In this document: positions 57,371-64,000 of the stretch, piece by piece
How the letters are laid out: the number at the start of each line of letters is the position of its first letter
Position numbering within the stretch: the stretch's first letter is position 1
Made by a program: the position numbers and the translations under genes
NCBI GenBank assembly: GCA_028284625.1
Contig: JANQRH010000016.1
Coordinates: 227,486 to 291,485 of the forward strand
DNA: 64,000 nt
Origin: Afifellaceae bacterium
Lineage (GTDB): Bacteria > Pseudomonadota > Alphaproteobacteria > Rhizobiales > Afifellaceae
Direction of reading: 5' to 3'
The notes under the pieces: generated by a model
The model's input: only the letters and a program-made list of their open reading frames with translations
Told to the model about the DNA's origin: nothing
Databases searched by the model: none

Positions 57371-59008
57371 TCACGCGGGGATCTCCAGCCCGGCCTTGCG
57401 CCAGCCGTCGAGGACATGCGCTTCGTCGTCCGGCCGAAAATTCCAGATGCGGAGCGCTTCGCGTGCCTGATCTTGGAAAGCGGGGAACTCCGCGAGCGCG
57501 GAGTCGACTGCCTCGCCGGCCGCTGAGGCATGACCGAGCTGTCCGAGGATCATCGCGCGGATAAGGTCTCCCCAGAAAAACGCGCCAAGCTTGACAGCCT
57601 CCGTCTGCGACAAGGCCTCGGCATATTCGCCGCGCACATAATGATCGATCGCCAGGAACGCGCGATACCAGCCGGGCGGATGCGGCGAGAGCTCCAGCGC
57701 CCGCTCAACGAATGCACGGCCCTTGGCCCAATCCTGCGAGATGCCGAGACAGACGCCGTAATCGGCGATCAGATCGGGATAGTTGGGATTGAGCGCGAGC
57801 GCCCGTTCCGCGGCCGCGCGGTATGAGGCCATCTCGCGGCGATGGTAGTGGGTCATGAACAACGCATGATGGCCGGTGGCGTTGGCCGGGTCGATCTCAA
57901 TCGCCTTTTGCGCCGCCTCCACCGCCCGGTCGAGCGGCGGCGTCTCCCGGCTTAGGGCGTATCCGCCGCGCACCTCGTCGCCATAGACAATCGCCAGCAT
58001 CGCCCATGCGCCGGCGTAACCGGGATCGATGGCGACGGCGCGTTCAAGCAGCTTGACGACGCGCGCGTGGGTCTCGCGAGTCGGGTCACGCCAATATTCC
58101 GACGCCAGCAGCCGGCATTCATAAGCGTCAAGCGCCTGCGTGCCGGCCTGGCGGCGCGCCTTGCCGAAGCGGTGAATGATGCCGTGCGGCTCGGCGATCT
58201 CAGCGGCGATCCGCGAGGCGATGTCCTCTTGAATGTCAAAGAGGTTTTGGGCGCTGATCTCGCGATCGTATGTGTCGCCGGCGAGGTGCGCGCCTGTCTT
58301 GGCGTCGACCAGTTGCGACGTGATCCGCACCTGGTCGTTCCAGCGCCGCACGCTGCCTTTCAAGACGTAGCGGACGCCCAGCTCCGCGCCGACATCGCGC
58401 GGATCGGCGGGGTGGCTCTTGTAGCGGAACGTGGAGTGCCGTGAGATGACCTGCAGCTCGCGAAAGCGCGAAAGAGCGCTCAAAATCTCCTCGGTGAAGC
58501 CGTCGGCCAGGTATTCCTGTGTCGGGTCGCCGCTGAGATTGTCGAAAGGCAGAACAGCGACGCTGTCGTCCATGCGACGCTGCCGCTCTGCACCATCGGG
58601 CAGTGATGCATCGCCTGGGGCATGATCGTTCATCGCCTGGCCGTCGCTGTCCGGATCGAGCGCGACCTCAAAGACCGGCGCGTATGACCCCTTGGGGATG
58701 AAGATCCTCAAGGGATCGTCCCGCCCGTCGCCGGCGTAATAAAGGTCGAGCCGCGTTCGCAGCTTTCCCGCCTGCACGCGGACGATCGTGTCGATCGATG
58801 GGTCGAAGTCGTCGGGCTTGTCGAACACGTCCACGCCGATGGCGTAGCCCTTCAGCGATTGCGTATCGCCGGCGAGCGCCCGATCGACCAGATATCGCAG
58901 GAAGCGGCTGAGACGAGTGGTTTCGGCGAACTGGGCGCTCGCCAGGACCCGTTCAAGCTGCTGTTCCACGATGCCGCGGTCGAGGTGTGCTGAGGCGATC
59001 ATGCTCAC
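57371..59008 (-). CDS. TolB-like / tetratricopeptide-repeat protein with N-terminal winged-helix-like region
   Basis: About 545 residues from GTG 59008 (GGGAG at 8 nt); the frame opens at 59029. Residues 10-110: the conserved N-terminal domain often found on such regulators (LERVLASAQFAETTRLSRFLRYLVD, GVDVFDKPDDFDPSIDTIVRVQAGKLR). Residues 145-280: TolB-like FlgO domain (SVAVLPFDNLSGDPTQEYLADGFTEEI, VRYVLKGSVRR). Residues 310-520: TPR repeats (ERAVAIDPGYAGAW, QKAIEIDPANATGH). No cyclase domain and no evident membrane helix. Probably a signalling scaffold or regulator. Confidence 0.82.
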   Translation of the reverse strand: MSMIASAHLDRGIVEQQLERVLASAQFAETTRLSRFLRYLVDRALAGDTQSLKGYAIGVDVFDKPDDFDPSIDTIVRVQAGKLRTRLDLYYAGDGRDDPLRIFIPKGSYAPVFEVALDPDSDGQAMNDHAPGDASLPDGAERQRRMDDSVAVLPFDNLSGDPTQEYLADGFTEEILSALSRFRELQVISRHSTFRYKSHPADPRDVGAELGVRYVLKGSVRRWNDQVRITSQLVDAKTGAHLAGDTYDREISAQNLFDIQEDIASRIAAEIAEPHGIIHRFGKARRQAGTQALDAYECRLLASEYWRDPTRETHARVVKLLERAVAIDPGYAGAWAMLAIVYGDEVRGGYALSRETPPLDRAVEAAQKAIEIDPANATGHHALFMTHYHRREMASYRAAAERALALNPNYPDLIADYGVCLGISQDWAKGRAFVERALELSPHPPGWYRAFLAIDHYVRGEYAEALSQTEAVKLGAFFWGDLIRAMILGQLGHASAAGEAVDSALAEFPAFQDQAREALRIWNFRPDDEAHVLDGWRKAGLEIPA

Positions 59009-59217
59009 CAATGACACTCCCGAAATCACCGCCCCGCAGCGTCGTCGTTCGTGGAGGCTCGGAGCCTAACACGGTTCGCAAGTTAAGGCACGCGGCCCGG
59101 CCTCGCGGCTGCGGTTCACCGTGACTCACTCATCGCCAACGGTCCTGCCGATCTATCTCGGCCCGCAAGACGGCCGACCAACAAGCGCGCCGCCTCATCA
59201 AACCGGAGACCCCGCAA

Positions 59218-59532
59218 ATGAACAAGAAAGCTGAATTCGTGGAAACCGCCAAAGCCCGCCTCGATGAACTCGGCCAGGAGTTCTCGGCGCTGGAAGCCAA
59301 GCTGAACGACGCCGGGCGCACGGCCGATACCTGGACCAACGCGCAAGCCTCCAAGCTGAAGAAGGACTGGGAGCAGGCGAAGGCGGACGTGAGCTCGATC
59401 GCCCAACGCATCGAAACCGAAGGCGAAGAGGCCGTCGGCGATGCGCGGGAGAAGGCCGAGCGTCACTGGGAGGCGCTACGCGCCGCCGTCAAGACTTACC
59501 GCGAGCATCTGGAGAAAGACGTCGCGGTTTGA
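59218..59532 (+). CDS. small coiled-coil protein, 104 aa
   Basis: Almost entirely helical and charged: heptads through residues 3-100 (FVETAKARLDELGQEFSALEAKL, WEQAKADVSSIAQRIETEG). No Cys, signal or membrane segment. Resembles CsbD/YtxH- or LEA-like stress proteins in composition; no firm family. First of three co-oriented genes with a PRC-barrel and an HdeD protein, probably expressed together in stress. Confidence 0.65.
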   Translation: MNKKAEFVETAKARLDELGQEFSALEAKLNDAGRTADTWTNAQASKLKKDWEQAKADVSSIAQRIETEGEEAVGDAREKAERHWEALRAAVKTYREHLEKDVAV

Positions 59533-59585
59533 AGCCGGACTGCAATCCCGCAGCGGCACCCCACCCCCTGAAAAGGAGAACTGAA

Positions 59586-59984
59586 ATGAAGACGACACTC
59601 GCAATTGCGGCGGCGGCCGCCTTTTTCTTCGTGCCGAACGCAGCGCTCGCCAGCGACGCCCCCAAGGTGGGCGAGAGCATCCTCGGCGTTGAGGTGAACG
59701 TCACCAAGGTCGCCACGACCGGCTACAGCGCCAACTCGCTGATCGGCGCCACTGTCCACAACGACAAGAAGAAGGAAATCGGCACCGTTCACGACCTGAT
59801 CGTCGCCACTGACGGCGAAATCAGCCTGGTGATCGTGGAAGTCGGCGGTTTCCTCGGCGTCGGCTCCAAGTGGGTCGCCGTGCCGGCCGGCCTCTTCCAG
59901 CCCGGTCAGAAGGACGAAGTGGTCCTCGCCGGCGCGACCGAAGCGGCGCTGAAGGACATGGCGCCGTTCCGCTACGCCAACTGA
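59586..59984 (+). CDS. PRC-barrel domain protein, exported
   Basis: 132 residues from ATG 59586 (AAAAGGAG ribosome-binding site). Signal peptide (MKTTLAIAAAAAFFFVPNAALAS). PRC-barrel beta domain NSLIGATVHNDKKKEIGTVHDLIVATDGEISLVIVEVGGFLGVGSKWVAVP (residues 50-100). Likely periplasmic; often next to stress or envelope genes. 53 nt after the coiled-coil gene. Confidence 0.85.
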   Translation: MKTTLAIAAAAAFFFVPNAALASDAPKVGESILGVEVNVTKVATTGYSANSLIGATVHNDKKKEIGTVHDLIVATDGEISLVIVEVGGFLGVGSKWVAVPAGLFQPGQKDEVVLAGATEAALKDMAPFRYAN

Positions 59985-60020
59985 GCCAAGCTCAACGCTT
60001 CGCAGAAAGGAGACGCTGTT

Positions 60021-60575
60021 ATGACGACTTCACACGCGGAAGGGACCGGCAACGGTTGGTTCATTGCATTGGGCATCGTGCTCGTTCTCACCGGGATGGT
60101 CGCCGTGGCGTTTCCTTTCGTGGCGACGCTTTCGGTGGAGCTCTTTGTCGGTTCGTTCATTCTGGTGGCCGGCTTGTTCACCGTCTTTCACGCCTTCGCC
60201 GAGAAGGAATGGGGCGGCTTTGCCTGGCAGCTGGCGATCGGCATCCTCTACAGTCTCGGCGGCATCGGGTTTCTTGCCCTGCCGATCGGCGGTGCGATCG
60301 CGCTGACCATGTTCCTCGGCATCGTGTTCCTGACGGAAGGCATTGCCCGGATGGTCATGGCGTTTCGCATCCGGCCGGAGCGGGCCTGGGGATGGGTGCT
60401 GGCATCGGGCGGCGTATCGCTCATGCTGGGCATTCTGATCCTCGCCGGCATCGGCAACGGGGCCTCGCTCGCCTTTATCGGCCTCTTGGTCGGCATCAAC
60501 CTCATCTTTGCCGGCGCGTCGTTCACGGCGCTCGGCTTTGGGAGCACGCAGTCCCCGGTGGCGCATCCGGCCTGA
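60021..60575 (+). CDS. HdeD family membrane protein
   Basis: 184 residues, AAAGGAG ribosome-binding site. Six hydrophobic helices in three pairs, with the family pattern ALGIVLVLTGMVAVAFPF and LGIVFLTEGIARMVMAF. HdeD proteins are tied to acid or envelope stress in E. coli; biochemical role unknown. Last gene of the stress-type group, followed by a terminator. Confidence 0.88.
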   Translation: MTTSHAEGTGNGWFIALGIVLVLTGMVAVAFPFVATLSVELFVGSFILVAGLFTVFHAFAEKEWGGFAWQLAIGILYSLGGIGFLALPIGGAIALTMFLGIVFLTEGIARMVMAFRIRPERAWGWVLASGGVSLMLGILILAGIGNGASLAFIGLLVGINLIFAGASFTALGFGSTQSPVAHPA

Positions 60576-60610
60576 ACCGGCTCAAGACGGCACCTAAAGA
60601 ACGACATTGC

Positions 60611-60640
60611 GAGGCGGGCGCTGACGGGCCCGCCTCTCTT
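60611..60640 (+). terminator. Rho-independent terminator after the HdeD gene
   Basis: Nine-bp perfect stem GAGGCGGGC / GCCCGCCTC (60611-60619 with 60628-60636), eight-base loop, followed by TCTTCTTGTT. It ends the plus-strand group 59218-60575 and lies against the convergent patatin gene. Confidence 0.75.
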
Positions 60641-60651
60641 CTTGTTCGGCC

Positions 60652-61710
60652 TCAGCCGTGATGTTCCGCGCCGAGGCCCTGGAACATGCCGCGGATATCG
60701 ACAGTGGATCGATTGCCGAGATCGGCGTGGCAGCGATCGAGCCACTCTTCGGTACGCTCGCGGCCGATCTCGAAGAGGTGCTTCAGAAAGGCCCATTCGG
60801 CGTTGAACTTCGACGACGCGCCGAGCGGGTCGAGGCGATCCTGCGCCTCGATGATGTGAACCTTCATCTGCTTGTATTCGCTCGGATCGAGCTTTCCCTC
60901 CTGCAGGAGCCGGCGCACGAAATCGATGGCGCGCAGCTCCTTCAATAGGCTGCCGTTGAAGGTGATCTCGTTGACGCGGTTCAGGATCTCCCGGGCCGTC
61001 TTGGGCGTGCCCTTCTTCTCCACCGGATTGATCTGCACGATCACGATGTCGGACGTCGTGCTGCCGTCGAAGAAGGGAAAGAGCACCGGGTTGCCCATGT
61101 AGCCGCCATCCCAATAGGGAATGCCGTCGATCTCCACCGCCTGGAACACGAACGGCAGGCAGGCAGACGCCATCACCATCTCGGCGGTCAGCTCGTCTTT
61201 CTGGAAGACACGGATGCGGCCGGTCTCCACATTGGTCGCTGAAACAAACACCTTGATGGCGTCGCACGACCGCACGCGCTCGAAATCCACCCTCTCCTCG
61301 ATCAGCTTGAGGAGCGGGTTGTAGTTCAGCGGGTTCAGCTCGTAGGGCGATGTGAGGCGGTGGAGCAGATCGAAGAAGATGTAGCTCGGGCTATGGTCCA
61401 GGCTCCAATTGCCCATGAAGACGTCGATCGGACTGCGGGTGATCGGGTTCATGCGCGCCGCGTCGCTGACGGCGCGCCAGAAGACCTCCAGGGCTTCGCG
61501 CGCGCCATCCTCGTCGTGCCGCATGATGCCATCGGCAACGACGACGGCATTCATCGCACCGGCCGACGTGCCGCTTATCGCGTCGACGCGGATGCGCCCG
61601 TCCTCAAGCAGCTTGTCCAGCACGCCCCAGGTGAACGCGCCATGCGCGCCACCGCCCTGAAGCGCCAGATTGATCGACTTTCTTGCCTTGCTCTTCGCCA
61701 CGCTCGCCAT
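60652..61710 (-). CDS. patatin-like phospholipase family protein (RssA-like)
   Basis: 352 residues. Oxyanion loop ALQGGGAHGAFTWGVLD (residues 16-32), nucleophile Ser in SGTSAGAMNA (about 48), catalytic Asp in WDGGYMGNPV (about 205). A different subfamily from the patatin at 54717; C-terminal half mostly helical. Cytoplasmic, substrate unknown. Divergent from the HTTM gene. Confidence 0.9.
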   Translation of the reverse strand: MASVAKSKARKSINLALQGGGAHGAFTWGVLDKLLEDGRIRVDAISGTSAGAMNAVVVADGIMRHDEDGAREALEVFWRAVSDAARMNPITRSPIDVFMGNWSLDHSPSYIFFDLLHRLTSPYELNPLNYNPLLKLIEERVDFERVRSCDAIKVFVSATNVETGRIRVFQKDELTAEMVMASACLPFVFQAVEIDGIPYWDGGYMGNPVLFPFFDGSTTSDIVIVQINPVEKKGTPKTAREILNRVNEITFNGSLLKELRAIDFVRRLLQEGKLDPSEYKQMKVHIIEAQDRLDPLGASSKFNAEWAFLKHLFEIGRERTEEWLDRCHADLGNRSTVDIRGMFQGLGAEHHG

Positions 61711-61832
61711 CGCTAAACGGAGACTTCCGGGAAGATTTGGTCGCGCGGCGCGTATTCAAGGGGCGGCGATAACTCCATATCAATGCCCCATTGATTAAGA
61801 CGGATAGCGAGCGACGATTTGGAGGTCACGGA

Positions 61833-63320
61833 TTGAGCAGCCTGTCCGACCAGGGAACGCAAGGTCTATTGGCGCCAAATGGCGCGACCTGGCGTGCCCG
61901 CTCGCGCATTGCCGAGTGGATTGAGGCCCTTCACGAGCCCGTCAGCGCGCAATCCTTGGCGGCCTTCCGGATATCGTTCGGCCTTTTGATGGTGTGGGAC
62001 GTTTGGCGCTTCATCAAATACGACCGTATTCATCGCTATTACGTCGAGCCTGAGTTCTTCTTCAGCTATTACGGCTTCGGCTGGGTCAGGCCGCTGGCCG
62101 AGGCCTGGCAGATGCATGCCGCATGGCTCGCGGTCGGCGTCCTTGCGCTGATGGTCGCGCTTGGGCTCTTCTATCGCTTCGCGATCGTCGGCTTCACGGT
62201 GCTCTTCACCTATTTCTTTCTTCTCGATAAGGCGCAGTACCTCAATCATTTCTACATGATCATTCTGTTCGCCGGGCTCTTGTGCCTGCTGCCGGCGAAC
62301 CGCGCCTATTCGCTCGATGCGCGGCTCTTTCCGCACCGCCGATCCGAAACGGTGCCGCGCTATTCGGTCTGGGCGCTCAGAACGCAGATGGAGATCATCC
62401 TCGTCTATGCGGGCCTGGTGAAGATCTCCGAGGACTGGTTGAAGCTGGAGCCGCTCGGCATGTGGCTGCGCGTCTATGCCGAAGCGCTGCCGCTGGGCCA
62501 TCTGTTCTATTCCGACTGGGTGATCGGCTTCGGCGCCTATGGCACGGTCCTGTTGCATGTGTTGGGCGCGCCGCTGCTTTTATTCAAGCGAACGCGCCTG
62601 CCGGTCTTTATCGTCTATTGCTGCTTCCACATGAGCAATGCCTTCTTCTTCAACATCGGCATCTTTCCGTGGCTGACGATCGCCGCCACGACGATCTTCT
62701 TCGCACCGAACTGGCCAGAGCAGTTCGTGCGCTGGCTCATGCGCCCCTTCGGGTCGGCGCCTCTGCCAACGCAAACCAATGCCGCCCAGCAGGCAAGCGG
62801 CCAGACAGTAATGTCCAGCTGGCTGGTCGTCTTTCTGGTGGCGTGGATGGTGGTTCAGCTTCTCATCCCGCTGCGCTCCATGCTCTATTCAAGCGAGGTG
62901 CGGTGGGCCGGCGAAGGGCACCGCTTTTCCTGGCGCATGCGCATCTACGATCGCGCGAAGCGTGGGCATTTCGAGGTTGTTGGCGCGCATGACGGTCAGC
63001 GATGGGAGGTAGAACCCACGGCGTTTCTGACCCGGCGGCAGGCCCGCTCCATGCTCGGACGCCCTGACATGATCGTGCAGTTTGCGCATCACCTTGAGGA
63101 GGTGTGGGCAGAACAGGGCTACGGCGATGTCGAGGTCTACGCACATGTGGAGATGGCACTGAATGGGCGCGAATTTCAGCCGCTCATCAAGCCGGACATT
63201 GATCTCACGAATCGCATCACAAGCCCCTGGCAGAGGGCGGATTATGTGACTGCGCTGACAACGCCCTTCACGCCCTGGGCGGAGCGCCAGCGTGCCGATT
63301 ACGGCGGACCGAAATGGTGA
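61833..63320 (+). CDS. HTTM domain protein (vitamin-K-dependent gamma-carboxylase-like membrane protein)
   Basis: I start at TTG 61833, which has GGAGG 7 nt upstream; the frame opens at 61791. 495 residues with about eight membrane segments: SLAAFRISFGLLMVWDVWRFIKYDR opens the HTTM domain, QYLNHFYMIILFAGLLCLLPANRAYSLD follows, then MEIILVYAGLVKISEDWL. A soluble C-terminal domain begins around residue 355. Bacterial HTTM proteins are homologous to gamma-glutamyl carboxylase, but their reactions are mostly unknown. Overlaps the next gene by 7 nt. Confidence 0.85.
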   Translation: MSSLSDQGTQGLLAPNGATWRARSRIAEWIEALHEPVSAQSLAAFRISFGLLMVWDVWRFIKYDRIHRYYVEPEFFFSYYGFGWVRPLAEAWQMHAAWLAVGVLALMVALGLFYRFAIVGFTVLFTYFFLLDKAQYLNHFYMIILFAGLLCLLPANRAYSLDARLFPHRRSETVPRYSVWALRTQMEIILVYAGLVKISEDWLKLEPLGMWLRVYAEALPLGHLFYSDWVIGFGAYGTVLLHVLGAPLLLFKRTRLPVFIVYCCFHMSNAFFFNIGIFPWLTIAATTIFFAPNWPEQFVRWLMRPFGSAPLPTQTNAAQQASGQTVMSSWLVVFLVAWMVVQLLIPLRSMLYSSEVRWAGEGHRFSWRMRIYDRAKRGHFEVVGAHDGQRWEVEPTAFLTRRQARSMLGRPDMIVQFAHHLEEVWAEQGYGDVEVYAHVEMALNGREFQPLIKPDIDLTNRITSPWQRADYVTALTTPFTPWAERQRADYGGPKW

Positions 63321-63748
63321 GCCTTGAGCTTGACCACGAGCGCGCGCCCCAAGACGCCGCCCCGGAGCCTCCCATCATCGTCTATGACGGCGATTGTCCG
63401 TTCTGCTCCGCCTATGTGCGGATGGTGCGGCTGCGTCGCACCTTCGGGGCCGTCCAGCTCGTCGATGCCCGTTCCGCGGAGCCGATCGTCTCAGAGATCA
63501 AGGCCGCCGGTCTCGACCTCGACAAGGGCATGGTGTTGATCCTCAACAACGAGCGCTATCACGGGCCAGAATGCCTTAACCGCATCGCGCTGATGAGCAC
63601 GTCGAGCGGTCTCTTCAACCGAATCACCAAGGCGATCTTCACGTCGCCAAGACTAGCCCGCTGGCTCTATCCGGTGCTGGTCGGCGGACGAAACGCGATC
63701 CTCTTCATCCTGCGGCGTCGCAAGATCAAGCTGCCCGAGCAGAACTAG
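63314..63748 (+). CDS. DUF393 / DCC family thiol-redox protein
   Basis: 144 residues from ATG 63314. N-terminal VYDGDCPFC (residues 22-30) carries the family's DxxCxxC motif in a thioredoxin-like fold. The mid region, VDARSAEPIVSEIKAAGLDLDKGMVL, is typical of DUF393; the C-terminus is basic (RRRKIKLPEQN). Translationally coupled to the HTTM gene, suggesting a redox partner. Its stop overlaps the convergent zur-like stop. Confidence 0.87.
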   Translation: MVSLELDHERAPQDAAPEPPIIVYDGDCPFCSAYVRMVRLRRTFGAVQLVDARSAEPIVSEIKAAGLDLDKGMVLILNNERYHGPECLNRIALMSTSSGLFNRITKAIFTSPRLARWLYPVLVGGRNAILFILRRRKIKLPEQN

Positions 63749-64000
63749 TCGCGGCAGGCTTCGCAGGCTCCTCGAAACTCAACAGTCGTTTTGCTCGCTG
63801 CGAAGTGCACTCTTTTGGCCAGTCTCCTGAGTTGCCTTGCAAGAGGCGCATCAGAAATCTCGGCCACTGCACCGCAGGCATCGCAGATCATGAATGCCGT
63901 GAAAGCGTGATTGTCGCAGTCTCGCTGCCGACAGGCGACAAAAGCGTTTAGGCTTTCCAGCCGATGGATAAGCCCAAACTCCAGGAGCTTATCGAGCGCC
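63745..64000 (-). CDS. Fur family regulator (Zur-like), C-terminal part, cut by window end
   Basis: The visible 84 residues read ALDKLLEFGLIHRLESLNAFVAC, then CDNHAFTAFMICDACGAVAEI, and end VEFRGACEACRD. This is the Fur/Zur dimerisation domain: the GLIHR start, the His-x-FxxCxxCG zinc site (here H-x5-IC-x2-CG) and the final C-x2-C structural zinc pair. The LESLNAFVAC segment is characteristic of Zur rather than Fur. The DNA-binding N-terminus lies beyond 64000. The stop (TAG at 63745-63747) overlaps the stop of the plus-strand DUF393 gene. Confidence 0.82.
   Translation of the reverse strand, partial: ALDKLLEFGLIHRLESLNAFVACRQRDCDNHAFTAFMICDACGAVAEISDAPLARQLRRLAKRVHFAASKTTVEFRGACEACRD

Overview
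The window is GC-rich, densely packed bacterial chromosome. Several features point to an alphaproteobacterium of the order Hyphomicrobiales (Rhizobiales): a C4-type 5-aminolevulinate synthase (hemA), a ribosomal protein L21 with a long helix-hairpin-helix tail, the rplU-rpmA-GNAT-obgE-proB order, a red-type (form IC) RubisCO operon with cbbX, and a clade I (Tat-exported) nitrous oxide reductase. I cannot name a genus. I saw no prophage, insertion sequence or CRISPR array.

Layout. 1-5.5 kb: end of an MFS transporter, three unrecognised small genes, an SDR oxidoreductase, a glutathionyl-hydroquinone-reductase-like GST, a 55-residue zinc-ribbon miniprotein behind a perfect FNR/FixK-type box, and a persulfide dioxygenase-rhodanese fusion. 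5.5-11 kb: proB, obgE, rpmA and rplU on the minus strand, three GNAT acetyltransferases, and tRNA-Ser(CGA). 11-15.3 kb: a ugpBAEC-type glycerol-3-phosphate ABC importer. 15.6-19 kb: the conserved ATP-grasp / alpha-E / transglutaminase trio. 19-27.2 kb: a di-haem cytochrome, PPK2, two tandem paralogous small proteins, a class II aldolase / enolase-superfamily pair with a DUF2333 gene, then gnd-gntK. 27.2-31 kb: a composite inverted-repeat element, a divergent NmrA-like/LysR pair, and an FHA-like-TM-trypsin protein.

31-49.5 kb is the metabolic core. A Crp/Fnr (Dnr/NnrR-type) regulator is divergent from nosRZDFYLX, which encodes the last step of denitrification. It is followed by hemA, a class I cytochrome c, and the Calvin-cycle operon cbbF-cbbP-cbbL-cbbS-cbbX-rpe with a divergent cbbR. 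These genes fit a facultative autotroph that can respire N2O: haem synthesis and small cytochromes support the electron transport, and CbbR and Dnr-type regulators match carbon fixation and anaerobic respiration to redox state.

49.5-57.3 kb: a TAXI-type TRAP transporter whose fused permease appears to start at a non-canonical codon, a class III aminotransferase, then a patatin phospholipase / SLOG-like / five-TM membrane protein group. That group is my best candidate for an undescribed nucleotide-sensing effector or defence module. 57.4-64 kb: a TolB/TPR protein, a coiled-coil / PRC-barrel / HdeD stress-type group, a second patatin, an HTTM (vitamin-K-carboxylase-like) protein translationally coupled to a DCC thiol-redox protein, and the C-terminal end of a Fur/Zur-type regulator cut by the window edge.

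All product calls come from reading the sequence; no database search was run. Start codons were often moved downstream of the longest frame to fit Shine-Dalgarno spacing, neighbour overlap and family length; each such case is noted.
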